A stretch of 64,000 bases of DNA from Angiostrongylus vasorum (Eukaryota > Nematoda > Chromadorea > Rhabditida > Metastrongylidae), in contig JADANN010000016.1 of the NCBI GenBank assembly GCA_018806985.1, forward strand, positions 62,001-126,000, in the 5' to 3' direction. The notes beneath the pieces were generated by a model, which worked only from the letters and a program-made list of their open reading frames with translations, was not told the DNA's origin and did no database searches. Positions 10,983 to 24,009 of this stretch are shown here, piece after piece. Each line of letters begins with the position of its first letter. The stretch's first letter is position 1. The position numbers and the translations under genes are program-made.

Positions 10983-13900
10983 CTAAATGAGACCGTTCAA
11001 ACTTATTCTTAGCTTCGAAAAAGAACTTAGTGTTTTATGTATGGTAGTCTTTTCAAATAGAATATATAGAAAGAAGATGGAACCCGTAACAATCAAAGCA
11101 ACAATAGTATGAAGGACTTCACAGAGTAATTTTGGGGCCATGACACTAAACATAAACAAGTGACCAGAAAGGCTAATCATTCCAGTGATAGCGGAACACA
11201 GCACTACAGATCGCAGATGTAAAGTCGCCGACAGAAGATGTCCGTACATCAGCCCCTCCTTAGACTGTTTGTCATTGTCGTGGTATCTGAATTATAGTCC
11301 ACGTAATCTGAACATTGAGAAACCGTCGCATTTGTTCCAAATTTGAAAACGTTCTGACGAAGATATATACAAGCTTTCTGTCTGCAAACACTTCTGTTCC
11401 TTCCAAAATAACTGATGGTAATAAAGAAGCAAAGAACTCACAAGTAACCAAAAGTTAGCGCAGTCGGAGTTGCGTAGAAGTTGCCCAGAATTTGAAACAA
11501 CACAAAAGCAGCAGAGTATGTCGATAAACCTTTGTATCCAACAGCAACATCGATCGAGGAGATATTGCTGGACTGGCCCTTTAATGAACAGCCTTTTTAT
11601 AAGAGAAAGATTTTATACAATATTGATGAGATTTTCGCGATTAATGCGAAATATCTTCTAGTCTAAAACCATGGAAGAAGAGCTATGTCTATGGGCCCTA
11701 ATTCTAGAATTTTCCTCTTATTACTACAAGCATCACGTCATTAACAGGGATGAAGAGAGGAGATATGGAGAACAGTTAACGAGACCTCCCATACCCACCA
11801 ATCTTTAGCAACACAAAAGACAACAACACAAAAAGACAAACCGGGTAGAAGAAGACTGTCTGGCAAAGGAATGCGAACAAGGCCGGTGAGTAGGACGCTC
11901 GGCTCGCCAATCTACCCATCTCGAAGCAGATCAAGAGCAGAGGAAGTGTTTCCGGCCGAACCAAGAAAAACAGGTACAGTAGAACTCCAAGCGGAAAAGA
12001 CAGTGTTGCAGTAAGCATGCTTCCACCAACGACGAGATAAATCCATCTAAAACGTAGGGGATGTGTCTTGCTAAGACCAACAATAATATTTAAAAACCGA
12101 CTTTCCTTTAACCTGGGTATTACTGACCAACGTATTCTTTGTTTGCTAAGTTTACACGAGGTTGAAAGACCTCACATGGAGGCGAAAAAGAACCGTGGAT
12201 TAACGACCTGATCGTCGGCTTTGATGAAGACGAAGCTGTCGAAACGTTAGCCGAATAAAAAATTGTTTGTAAACCTCGGGTAAGCTTTCAGAAAAAGAAT
12301 GAATGATGCGTCGTGCTCTCAAAACAATCCTCTCAGAAAATAGATTTTTCCTTAGATAATTTCTGAGCATATTCGTGAGGTCTACAGCGTAAATTGAATA
12401 CGGTATGTCAGGTTACTGAAAAGTGTTAAAGGTGGCATAATTTCAGGACTCAAGAAGGGACAAATAGGAATGAAAAAAATAAACTGACTACACTGAAAGT
12501 ACAATTTAAAATGTTCTTACCCATTTTGGTCATTAACTAGACGGCTGCAGCAAATAATCATAGAAAGAAAGTATGGAATTGCTGCCAATCGTCCAAATTT
12601 GGTGCTTATGAATTGAAAACGCCAACGAAGATAAATTGTACAAAGTGTAGTAGTAATGATAGGCCAGCGTTTGCATTGTGCCAAGAGACTGACACCCCTA
12701 AAAATGGTGTCCAAGACTGGCATTTCAATTCGAAGTTCAGGAATTATTGGTGGCGGAAGCAAATCGGATCTCAAAGACCATCTTCTTCTGGATGACATTG
12801 TAAAGCTCATCGCTAGTCGATGCAAACACAGTAGACAAAATTCGCCTCTTACTTCCGACTCAGTGTCAAACTAAAAGAGAATTTAGAACCCTAGTGAGCA
12901 CACAGTGTAAAAACACGTTAAAATGAAATCCATGCCGGTCAACGTTAGAAATAAGAAACTAGTTAGTAGATTAACTTCTATCCAAGTCCCTAGGTGAACC
13001 ACTGCTAATTTGTGTGTACAGGAAAAAGAAAAAAGAAATTGTGCGCACATTATTTGATTTCGCTTGCATCGTTATTAGTAAGTAAATATTGCTCATATAA
13101 ACATTGAGTAACCAAAGTCTGAGAACATTAACTGCAGCACCTCAGAAGTGACGTTTCTAAAAATGTTATTTGCAGCGTACAAAGCTCTTGAATACTTCGA
13201 TTTAATCTGCCAATTCGGATAGTGCAGTGGCAGCAGACCCTTAGTCAAGAACACGGTGCTTGTTCAGCACTACCTCAGGCTCACCAAGCCTCTCAACCGG
13301 TCAATCCGGACTAGGCAAATTTCTATCAGACTTCTCTGGAAAGAATTGACTCTCTGCAGTCCAAATAGGGAACGTTCTAGCCCGGCTATCACAGGGCTCC
13401 AGGGAGAATCGACTCGACCTGCGGTCAATAACATTCATGACGAAAGGAACATCTCCAAACGCAAAAGTTGGCAGACCTTCGTGACGATGTAGGCAGGGAA
13501 GGATCGAATGCAATAACTGATGGGATCCGAAAAGTGAATGCGAAGACGGGTCCAACAGAAGATAAAAAAAATTACCAACTCCCGTCTCCGCTGAAAAGGA
13601 CAGCAGAGGTATGGAAAATTCTGTGTAAAGACGATGATCAGGACCGTCTGCCACAACTGGTACGGGGATTTCTTACAGGAGCATCCAAATAGCATTTGGC
13701 TTCAAGTTGTCTAATCATGTTTGGATTGCAGAGTGAGATTATTTTGATTGATTGAAGCATAATAATATCGGGAGAAATAATGCGAAACCACCAACCGTTT
13801 TTGAAAAACTCCTCGATCCTAAAGGGCACTTCACCCTCGCAAGTATCCTGAGCAAAATTGTCGTGGAAGTAATGTAATACCTGGAATAATTACACAGTGA

Positions 13901-16900
13901 CTAAAAAAATGACTATTGCATCTACCCATGCGAATGACGGTATTACTATCAACTATTCTAATCAAAGATTTCATCTTTTAGTGCGTAGAAGGTACGGGGG
14001 ATAGTGGAATGGTTAGCGATGGAGGCCATAACGATGCAAGGCACTGGTTGGTTCCTCTGCGCAACGCTCTTCTGCAAACCATGTGGTAACATCCTAGCTC
14101 TGCTATAACAAGGTTGCGAGGAGGAATGACTCTTCCAGCAATCTACGACGGCATTCATAACGCAGACGAAATCCTCAAGCAGTAGTCGAATCCACACGCG
14201 AAATTCCCAAAGGCCTTCGTGGACGGTGAATGCGAGGGAAACGAACAGAACTCAAAAAAGTTCTCTAATCCACACAGCAGATGTTTAATAGGTCATGTAA
14301 ATAAATAAATTAGATAAATCCTCTACTTGTTAAAAACACACCAAGTATCGTGTTCCTCTTCAATGAAACTTGTGGAGTAAGATGATATGTGATACAAACC
14401 AAAAATAAGAAACGTAGAGTAGTGGCGAGCTCCCTAAATTCCTCTTCGACGATATCGAATTGGTTCAGCACTGATTTTTAGAAAATCTTAAACTTAATAA
14501 ATAAAACGCTCATTAACACATTTGCTACAATGCGCATTGATTTGGATGCGCAGGTTACCGAAAATAAGTTAGCTATTCCACTTTAAACACACAACGAACA
14601 TTCACTAATTGGAGTAAAAGTCGCTAGAATTTTTTAAATGCTTGGCAATAACATATAAATCTACTTATTCAGAGCTCTTATTGGGCCTTCCTATCAAGCT
14701 TATACTCTCGCCTGAAAAATGACTAAACAATCGAGCGGTCATCTACCAAAGGGAACAGATGATTCATTGAATGCATGATGGATGCCTGCCGTTGCCGTTC
14801 GAGTGGTGGCTTCAACAGATTGTAAGTCAAAAGAATATTTTGCAAAAGCTGTACAAACCCTTAAATCGATGGAGTGGAATATTTTCTACAAGTATGTCGA
14901 ATTCTCAGCTCAAATGTTCTCGACATCCAAAAACTACCCATTGTCGTCAAGCCCCTCTGTCGCAAATGTGTAAAAGGTGAACAATATTGATAAACTAATA
15001 GAAAATCAAACTTACCAGTTTCTACCGATTTAGCGAAATTGTAGAACGGATGTAGACCAGAAAACATCAAGAAAGCCTAAAGAGAAAATCATAGAAACTC
15101 AAAGTAGCGGCAAACTGACGGAATTTAATTGCAACCCTAGGCTATTCTCCCTTAGAGCATTACAAATAAAAAACAGACGATTTCAACTCACAAAAATAGC
15201 TAAAATCAGCCCAACCAAAGTAGGCCAACGAAGGATTTGTTCCTCTGACTGAATAATCTTTCGCTGCACTTCTCGATTTCGTCCCAAAGTAGATGGGCTT
15301 CTTGCATTAGTCAGAAAAACCTTTGCCGCTTGACAACGTTGGCCTTCTACAGCGTTCATAAGACGACTTAGTGCGTAATCTAGAAAAGAGTTTTTTTTCT
15401 TCGAAAACAATATGAACTAAAGATAGGTCAGCGCATCAATTTCTTACCGTCTGAAAACTTGGAGAAATGGATGGTCGACTGGACAAGTGCAGAAAAAATG
15501 ACAGACTCAGAAAACTTCCAATGTTCGGCAAGATACGGAACAAGCGAGAGACCGATGCTACCCGACGGTATACTAGTGCGAAGAAAAAATGGAAGCGTAC
15601 TGGCCAGATCAACTTGTTCTGCATATGGAAGTTCTGGAAGTTACCACAAGAGATAAATGAAAGTGAGATTCACACTGAAGTTTGAAAAGTGTCCTACGTT
15701 CATATTAAAAAGATTTTTATCAAAAATGTTGTGTGCGTATGCTAACATACCATTCAAATCTCCACCTTGAACAGTTTTTGCTTTTGAGTAGAAGAACAGC
15801 AATGGAACTCGAGACTCTGCTTCACTTCCACCTCCATGAGATCCAGCATTCGTCATACCGTGATCGCCTACCATAACGAATAGCAGTGGTGATCGGGCCT
15901 AGAAATACTTCATTGTTTTAACAGATGAACTATAATCATAAAAGATGGGGATATTTTGAATTGAGCTAGAACTGAGCTCCCTTACTCATTCCTGACCATT
16001 TCTTGAAATTGCTGTTTCCTGTGAAAAGCTAAAACTGTGAAAATGAATTGAAATTTATAAAAATAAACGCCTCGACGTAACTTCGACTTCAAAAAAAGGT
16101 TATGTGGTCAATGCACCTAACTCTCTAAAGTTATCTTTGTTTATCTCGAGTTCTTGTCAGAGGAGAGTAGATCCTATAGGATGGTAGAACCACAAACAAC
16201 GGTTACCAGGCAAATAAGAACTAGAAACTACTCTGAAGCATCTTTGCAAGTAGCCCTAAATAACTGGGAAGAACCTCGTGAAAAACGAAGATCCACTGTG
16301 TGAAAGAGACAACTATCGACTAGTGATCGTTATTTCAATGTCCGTGAAAAAAATGAGGACAGAAGTCACAAGAAAAATAAAAGAAACAATACAAACCTAA
16401 GCTAACTGACAAGAAATATTTACTCTAAATCAACTTTCCAAATCGCAGAATTAAAATGATAACATAACCGGAACGATGGTGAGATGAACGCAAAACTTCG
16501 CACCGCAGGTGCTGCTGTGGGGATTGAATCCACTACTACCCTTTCCGTGGGCTAATGTGTGCACCACCACACCCTGAAGGTCCTTCGATTCGCCTTTCTT
16601 TCAAGCGTGTTTTAACCTATAGGTGCTATCAGCAACCATACGTCAACGGCACTGATCTTGGGAGCACAAATCGGCACTGAACCCAGTTACCGTATGGTGT
16701 GGTGATGAACAGGTTAACATTTAAAAAGGTTAGTAGTGGGTTCAATCACCACAGCAGACACTTGGAGTGCGGAGTTTTGCAAATATCTCAGCATTACTGT
16801 GGTTCTATTTGACACTACACCCCGCCGTGAAAGAAGAATAGGCAGTGAATAAAACGTAAACACACTGTGATTCATAAAATGATAAACTTTTTTTCCTCAA

Positions 16901-19900
16901 CTCAAAACTAATAGGTCGATCGCATTCAAAACGAATAAATAGCCCCTTTTTTACTTCTATAAGAACAACGAGACGCTCTTGGATTTCGTCCGTGAAGTGT
17001 CAAAGTGCTCTGGGATCCGAAGAGGATTCAGCTTTTCAGCCAACATCTATCGATGTCTTCTCTCACGATCAGGTAAAGACAGAAACTTTGCTGAGACGGA
17101 TCCCCTGCTCAGCCGAACAACAACATCCTGACACGAAAACAGTGAGTAAATCACAATAGAAAAAATGAATGTGAAAATCAGATGGCAAGACACATTGTGT
17201 ATTGGTAAGGAAACCCAAGCATCATAGTGGATTAGCGTTCATCAGAAATTAAACGAATAGGATGTCGCCCGATAATCAGAATTCTTCACAGAAACACCGA
17301 AAGCACCAGAATAAACTGCAATTTGCGGAATACGGAGCGTTGAAGGAAAAAACGCAAAACAGTTAGCTCCATTTAAAGGCTAAAACCATGGAAACGAAAA
17401 AACAACGTCATACCGACACGGTGCGAAAAATCCGACGTGCGATGTTGTCCATTTCATGGAGTTTTCGTTCTATTTCCACTGATTCACCTCCAAGCGAGTG
17501 TCCTTAAGTAAACGACAAAATCCGATGATATTCGTCAATATCTATTAAGTGATTTGGATTGCCGCTAGTGGAAGTGCATCCGCGACGTTATGCGACATAT
17601 GACCCTGTGGCAATTTTTTTATTTCCCGAACAGCTTTAGGAGTTTAAAATCATTGAATATGAAAAGATTCACCTTCTCGTCGATTTCTACGACGATATCG
17701 AAAGTGGATGATTATACCAACACTTTCAGAATTCCGTAAAGAAACTGAAGGAATACAAAGAATAAGAAGAAAAACGGTCGCGTACCTACATGGTCCAAAC
17801 CAAGATAGTGAAGTATGAGCAAGTCCCAGTCATCAGTTGTTAGAACAACATTGAGATGGCGAGTGACATTTTTATCGACTTCGGTGTAATCATTCACGAA
17901 GAACGATGTTACTCCTTCTGCTACCTCAAATGCTTTAGGAAAAAGTCGTAGCCATGTATCGTCGCCGAAGAAGATTACCCTAGATGAGTTGAAAACATAA
18001 GAAAATCATAAACAATCCGAACTTTTCAGGAAATTGTCCCCCTTGAATTTCAAAAAGACCCTCCACTAGGACCCAACAAGACTACAGCATCACCTATACA
18101 CGTGGGCACTGGAAGGACCAAACAGCCGTGTTAAAATGAATTCCTCTAGCGGCACAGTTACACAAGAGGACGACATTTCTATGAGGAAGCTCAGTTAAGA
18201 GTCAACTTACGCAAAAAATTTCAGGCATCCTGGAAAAAAAGTCTGTTCGTAAGTTGCTAAATTCTCGCTATCCGTAAAATTTGGCAGCTCTTTGTGGTGA
18301 ACTGAGAAATTTATGCACCGGCAGCGAAAGCTCGCTATGAGAAAAACCATGCCAAACCGGCAAACTACCATTTCGATGAAAACAATACATGGGTCTGTAC
18401 TGTTTGAGAATACACAACATCCAAATGATCAGAAAAGTCTTCAGAAGAACGTTAAAAATTGGAGCTTCATACCGCCACGGTCGCTCAGAACTTACGTATT
18501 TTTTCTTTCGTATTTACCAGTCCATTTATGCACGACTACAAAATCCGTGACCAAGAACATACCTACGTCCAGCTGCTGCTGCTGAATTCACCCAATTATC
18601 CTCCGTATTTTCCGTGGCGAAGAAATTTGTTACCAACGAAATAAGTGTCGGAACCACACCACTCGTCAGCGCCTGGAAAATAGTGATAGCATAGTAAAAT
18701 TCATAAGCAACTTTTTGTATCAAGAACAAGTTGAGATAAGCCAGAAGATCCTTTATGTGAAGACATCACTTTGGTTTCACAAACGGCTTACGTCAAATGA
18801 ACTTTGTTTATTACACCTTCTTCTAGCAGTCTCTTCACTTTAAATCCGAATGGATTAGCTGGTCAACTAACTCCATCTGCAGGTACAAAAATTCCTTTCC
18901 GATGCACGTGGACTAGTGAATGCCTAGGTGGGAAGCCAGAAAACCCTTAACAAGGCTAATTCCCAGCTAACTACAAGTTCTTCGACTAACAATAATTCAG
19001 GCTAAGTACCCTTCACATTAGACGCTCGCATCTCTAACGCAAACTGATGAGATAATAATGACAGACAATACGACTATGACAAGTTTTGCAAATGGTTGCT
19101 TGCTCCGCACCTACAATTCCACCGTAGTGTTACGTAACTTAATAACCACGCTCTTCATCAGTGTTAAGTCATATCAAACAAAGTAAGATGGATATGGGAT
19201 TCTTCTTTCACTGCTCAGTTTTCAATCTCGTCAACTCTCGTTGTTACGAGTCATAGGAGTTACTGTTACACGCCACCACGCCAACTCATCAGTATTATCA
19301 CTTTCTCACTGACGTGAACAGCAGGTCCGCTACGGGAAATCGTTTCGTAACTTTTTTGTCTGAGACTTTCACATAAGATTAGGAAGGGCCAATGGAAAGG
19401 AAGAAGGACCGCTGCAAATTTTTGAAGTAGAAGCCCAAAATGAAAGTGAAAACCATCATTCTGGACGGCGCTCCATAGCAAATACCTTCAATGAATTTCG
19501 TTTCTCGGAAAGAACAGTGGCTGTTGGAACGAATTCTCAAACGTCATGACCAATGCTGATATAAACCATATCTTCACAAACGGATCATACCGCTTCTTTA
19601 ACATAACTGTACTGCCTCCATTTTGAAGTGGAACCGATCATCATCTTCTCGATCAAAAGACCCCATTAAGCGTACTGGGAAGGAACTGTGATCGCCACGA
19701 AAACAGAGATTAACCATTTATGAGGGGGAACATTCTAGAAAGAATGCTCCATGACTAGTAAATAAAGCAAGAACTACGAGTTGGTCGCCAGAATATTTCA
19801 AAGCTGTGCCAAATACGTCTCATTTCTTCAATATAAAACATCAGACTGCATTTCTCCAACCATCAATAAGTTTCTCGAAGATGGAAGACAATTGATAAGT

Positions 19901-22842
19901 GGAAATGAGACTGCTAACGGCACAGGCCATGATATGAAGTTGACAATGGAAAACTTCTGCACCTGTTGTGTTTCAGACTCCAGAATTCTATTATGGAAAA
20001 ACTACTCGAGATTCTTCCCTCTGAAATCCTAGTCGCAATCAAGAACATGAAGATTGGTACCGCTGCAAGATCAGATCTGCTAGCCGATTGCTGAAAAGCT
20101 GGAAAAAAATGCACTTCTGGCAATCCAAGTGGTAACTTGTCTTGAGAAAGAAAAGATATCTGACCACTGCACGACCTTGCACACGACAACTTTACCCAAA
20201 AAAAGAATGTAGAAGTATCCTCGTACATCCTTTATACACCGACAGCCCACCGTAAGTGATTGCACAGGTCAAATGTGCATCAATCACCTCCAACGATGCT
20301 TAATGAAGTCGAATGCATGGCACATCTCTCAGGAATTGTCCAATGCTGAGCGATGCTTAGTACTCCCGCGACGGCCATGGTTTTGTGGCGGATTGGACGA
20401 CGGCCAATTCTCAACCTTTGTAAACTCCTCGATTTTTTCGAAAATAAACAAGATTTTTCCGAAAACTACAGAACTTTTGTGGGTTTTGAACATGAACGCA
20501 AATTATATTCATGGTGTTATTTACTGTGTGTTACTATGGTCCATCAAAAAACACACATTACTGCTAACATATGAAAGTGTTCCGCAACTTATGGGTCTCT
20601 AGTTCAGCACTTTTACACGAGCTTACCCTATGCGATAACTATTATTCACTACAGCGATTTCAATTGCTGTAGTCGATTAGCACCCAATTTAGTGGCTAGT
20701 GAACTCGTTTGAAAAACGATTTTTTGCATATTCCGAATGCAGAAAAGACCTTTTCCCGAACAAAGTCCAATACAACATTTGTGCTTTAGCTATCAATTGA
20801 TAAAAAAGAACTGGAAAAATAGCTCTATATGTTAACATAAACGACAGAGAGAAAATGAGACCCATAGGTGCAGTTAGCAACCACTCCTGCAAGAGCACAA
20901 TGACACCTGTAGGTGTCACTCGTTGCAAGAGTGTTAATGAAGTGGAGTGCATGGTGCATCCTAGCATTGATCAACGCTAAGAGACTTAGTCTTTTTTTTT
21001 ATCCTTTGAGCCGTTCAAGTATACAGACGTATATCAAACGGCAAAGGTATTCAACAGTGAATAGTAGTGCAGAGAATCTCAGTTAACCACCGATTTTTTT
21101 TTGCTTTTTTGCACCTTGCAACAAATCACCTTTATCCGAGGCATGGTGACCGTAGGTGTCTGGACGTTTGCAACAAAGGCCACTGCTTGCCCAGAAAGAA
21201 CGGCCTCGCGAAGAAATACCATGGGAGAGTGCGGATCGACAAGATGCGATAGTCGCCATGCATCCACTACCATCAAGACCACCTTGGTATCATTGTTCGG
21301 ATAGTGGCAGTCGAAATCATCACAAAAACATGCTGTAAAAAAGATTTTGACCACTTGATTTGGGAAAACGGAGTAAGAAATTCTGGAACTGGTCAGCAAC
21401 TGGAATTGTGAAAAATTGAAAAAAACAGCACTCATCTCACTCAACCATATTTTTTCTTTCTGTGAAACGTACGGTGGTGCTACATTACACACACACTATT
21501 ACGTAGAATAAAAAAGTCTACGACATTGCAAAAACATTATTACTAAATCCAGTGATGTCGTACATCATGAGCATGATTCTTGATTGATCCACCACGAGCT
21601 CGTCACTACTACCATTGCTACGGGGCCAGAGAATTGCTAACACAACTGTCTGAGAACAGTTCAGTCCCTACAATTCGTGTATGAACGCTCTAGCCTGGCT
21701 AGCCTACGATTCCGAAGGACAAGCATTCAACGACATTCATAAAGCAGACGACAATTCTTAAGCAGGAGTCGAACGGAGACGGAAAAGGTTCGAAGACCTC
21801 CGTGGATGAGGACTGCGGGAAACGAATGAACTGCACGAAGTTTTGGGATCGGCGCAGTAGATGAGAAGACGGCTCATCTAAGAAAAGGTATACCTATTGA
21901 TCCAGGCTATAATCAACAAATTCGTCACCATTGTTACTCATGGCAGATACTTACAACCTCCATCGCTCATGAAACTGTCGAATTCCTCTAGAACTCGTGT
22001 CGTCAAGAGATAGATAGCTTGGTGAACTAGCTATCGACCACGACACTCGAATCTTTTCTCCAGATTCTTGCCAGCAAGAAAAAAAAGCGCTCTGGAAGAT
22101 ATATCTGATAATAATGAAGTGAGTATGGACTTCTCATTCTAGAATGACCAGTGTACGTTGACTCAGCTTCCCAACGTACGAACGAGAGCTTGACATAGGA
22201 AACAAAAGCCGCTTCTGTACATCCGTTATGCACGAAGATCCTCGAAGATTCTGCGTGTGGATTCGGCAGCTCTTTGAGGAATTTCTTTGTCATCGTCAAT
22301 AATGTCATGGCGTGCTGGTCGAATCAATTCTCCCTGTATTCCTGAGATAGCGGTGCTAGGGCGTTCCACGTGGATTATAGAGATTGAACTAGCCCCCAGA
22401 CAAGTTTTCTACCAATTACCTGACCTCCAAAGATGAAAAGCTTGGCGAGTCCAGGGCGGCGTCGAAGCAGAAGCCTGTGTAGTGGGGGGTTGTCCGTATT
22501 GTGAAAAAGATCACTACCACTGCGCTGCACGCTTTGTAATCTAACATGAACCATTGACATCAGAAGACAATGAACTAAATTCCTTTCCGTTAATGGAATG
22601 TCTACTGCTAAATATCCAGTAGTAGTGGGAATACTTTCTAAGGAACGGTAGTGTAGAATTAAATTGCATCAGATACAGAAACTCATCATAGGAACATACA
22701 AATTAAGAACTGGGATGTAGCGCTCACCCATAAATTCAGAAGCAAGAACTTGCTGCTGGGTCGGCACTGAGTGCACCTCTGTCTTCAGTGAAAACCCAAC
22801 ACAGATGAAGAATACAGCTAGTAGCAAGCAAGTGAATCCTAT
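10983..22842 (-). CDS. PIGG: GPI ethanolamine phosphate transferase 2 (PIGG), 5' end not found
   Basis: This ER membrane enzyme adds ethanolamine phosphate to the second mannose of the GPI anchor. Exons read: 22842-22728 (membrane segment LLLAVFFICVGF), 21332-21130, 18672-18563, 17979-17786, 17502-17414, 15898-15751, 15633-15448, 15379-15192, 15076-15016, 14433-14327, 13880 to an unresolved end, 12697 (or further upstream)-12521, 12046-11842, 11578-11442 and 11286-10983. Phases agree wherever adjacent exons were resolved. Alkaline-phosphatase-fold motifs are present: MVVDAWR, PTVTMPRIK with the likely catalytic Thr, FFGDDTW, DYTEVDKNVTRHL, ILHYLGLDHVGHS and VGDHGM..AGSHGG. SFIEEEHDTW and SPA..F..F and the C-terminal VMAPKLLCEVLH match PIGG rather than PIGN or PIGO. 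Not found: the start exon and membrane segments between 15,016 and 14,433. Reading on from 13880 meets TAA at 13741-13739, so a donor is missed there or the gene is damaged. The SF3A3 stop is 277 bp away. Confidence 0.9.
12075..12290 (+). repeat. Family C repeat
   Basis: It starts aaaaccgactttcctttaac and carries TTGATGA (12221), GACG-aagc-tGTC, GAAA and then gtttgtaaacctcg. Relative to the copy at 3247, the first core C has become T. Confidence 0.6.
13205..13568 (+). repeat. SINE-D copy
   Basis: Head gatagtgcagtggcagc, core caagcctctcaaccggtc, middle cggctatcacagggctccag and tail gaatgcgaagacgg. It sits in a PIGG intron and is copied at 42,786. Confidence 0.75.
14030..14285 (+). repeat. SINE-D 3' fragment
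   Basis: Only the middle and tail remain (cctagctctgctataacaag, caatctacgacggcattcat, ggccttcgtggacggtga). It is copied at 43,160. Confidence 0.65.
16475..16865. repeat. SINE-B inverted pair
   Basis: A minus-strand arm (16475-16688) and a shorter plus-strand arm (16689-16865) end in gcggagttttgcaaatatct and its complement. The pair lies in the PIGG intron between the GLDHVGHS exon and the GDHGM exon. Confidence 0.7.
20230..20360 (+). repeat. SINE-A tail fragment
   Basis: It matches SINE-A from cagcccaccgtaagtgattg to gaatgcatggcacatctc. Confidence 0.65.
20905..20985 (+). repeat. SINE-A tail fragment
   Basis: Only aatgaagtggagtgcatggt and attgatcaacgct of the family tail remain. Confidence 0.5.
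21590..21890 (+). repeat. SINE-D copy, degraded
   Basis: It shows attcataaagcagacgac, gaagacctccgtggatgag and gaacgctctagcctggcta of the family, inside PIGG intron 1. Confidence 0.6.
22190..22540 (-). repeat. SINE-D copy
   Basis: The minus strand begins gtgcagcgcagtggtagtga (intact A box), with a core variant and the tail aatccacacgcagaatct. It lies in PIGG intron 1. Confidence 0.7.
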
Positions 22843-22964
22843 CTAAAAACAGATAAAAGCCCATTTGCAATGGATAAATTCACGTGGTAATTTCTGATTT
22901 GCTTATGAAGAGCCAGCATTCTCCTCTTTAAAAACCCGTTTTAAAATTCAAGCATTCCAAGGCA

Positions 22965-23220
22965 TGAAATCGGTGAATGGGATCGATACATGTACCCCAG
23001 GCTCACGAAGTCTTCCATCCCTACGAGGTCGGCAAATTGGTACGATACTTCTCTGGAAGGATAGCAGCACTGGCTCGATACATTGGTAGGCCACTTCGAG
23101 TCATAGTAAAGCCAAATACACACTCAATCGCTTCTAACGATGCTTAATGAAGTCGAATGCGTGGCGCATCCCTCGGGAATTGATCAACGCCGTGAGCTAT
23201 GTCCTTTATTTATCCTTTAA
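22965..23220 (+). repeat. SINE-A copy, head truncated
   Basis: It starts at the B box (gggatcgatacatg) and runs through core and tail to gtcctttatttatccttt. Confidence 0.8.
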
Positions 23221-24005
23221 AAGTTTTAATGTGAAGATCAGCTACTTCAAATATGCAAAACGCCTTTAGGCACACTAGGAAGCTTAGCTAAGAAGAAATC
23301 TCACTTGTTCAGTTTCCTGGCTTTACCAAACGCAAAGAAAAGAGAAGGAAAAAAAACGTTCCGTGGGCTCCAGAAGATCAGAGTTCCGTCCAGGCACAAC
23401 AGTTATCAATTAACTTCGTTATGACCTGGGATATGGATGGGATTGGACGGCGCAAGCACCTTCAGACAAATATGCATTGAAACCAAAACACACAATCGCA
23501 AATATCTTAAAGCATCTCGAATAGTTTGCGAAAACATGAACAAATCAACTCACTAAAAGTTCCGGCGACGAAACATCTTTGCGATACCTGAAGTTCCTGT
23601 CAGATGCAATCATATTCACCCGGTCTGACGATGCATCACCAAAATTCGGGAACCGTCCCACCTCTACTTACAAGTTACTGAAGAATAATATCCATTTCGA
23701 ACTGCAGTAGAAAAAAGTGGGAATGAAACAACACCTTTTAGAAAAGACGCTGCAACGAAAACGACAACATACCACTCAACGAAGTATATATTGTGCACTT
23801 GTATTAAAAGGAAATACATCATAATAACAACCCGAATCAGACGTTTACGATTGAACCGATGTGGCCCAATACCTGCTTTGACAATGTTCGTCGTTTACGC
23901 GCCGACATTATGATATGAAGAAGGGAAAATCGAAGCGTCCTATGTGGATTTAGACCACCCAAACTTGTCCCACTTGTCCCCAAATTAGCTACTCAAATAC
24001 TCAGT
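23221..24005. other. No gene seen
   Basis: This is the region upstream of the first supported PIGG exon. I found no convincing start exon, promoter motif or repeat in it. Confidence 0.4.
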
Positions 24006-24009
24006 TCAT

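Noticed and set aside
13638..13829. Minus-strand frame beginning PFRIEEFFKNGWWF
   Set aside because: The same DNA in another frame continues the PIGG exon from 13880 (ITSTTILLRILAR), which fits the gene better.
22876..22919. Minus-strand ATG at 22919 as PIGG start with a 41-base intron
   Set aside because: Phase fits, but the intron is shorter than expected; too weak to annotate as the start.
23521..23580. Minus-strand MFRRRNF followed by a gtgagt donor as PIGG exon 1
   Set aside because: Phase 2 would create a stop when joined to the 22842 exon, so it cannot be the start as read.
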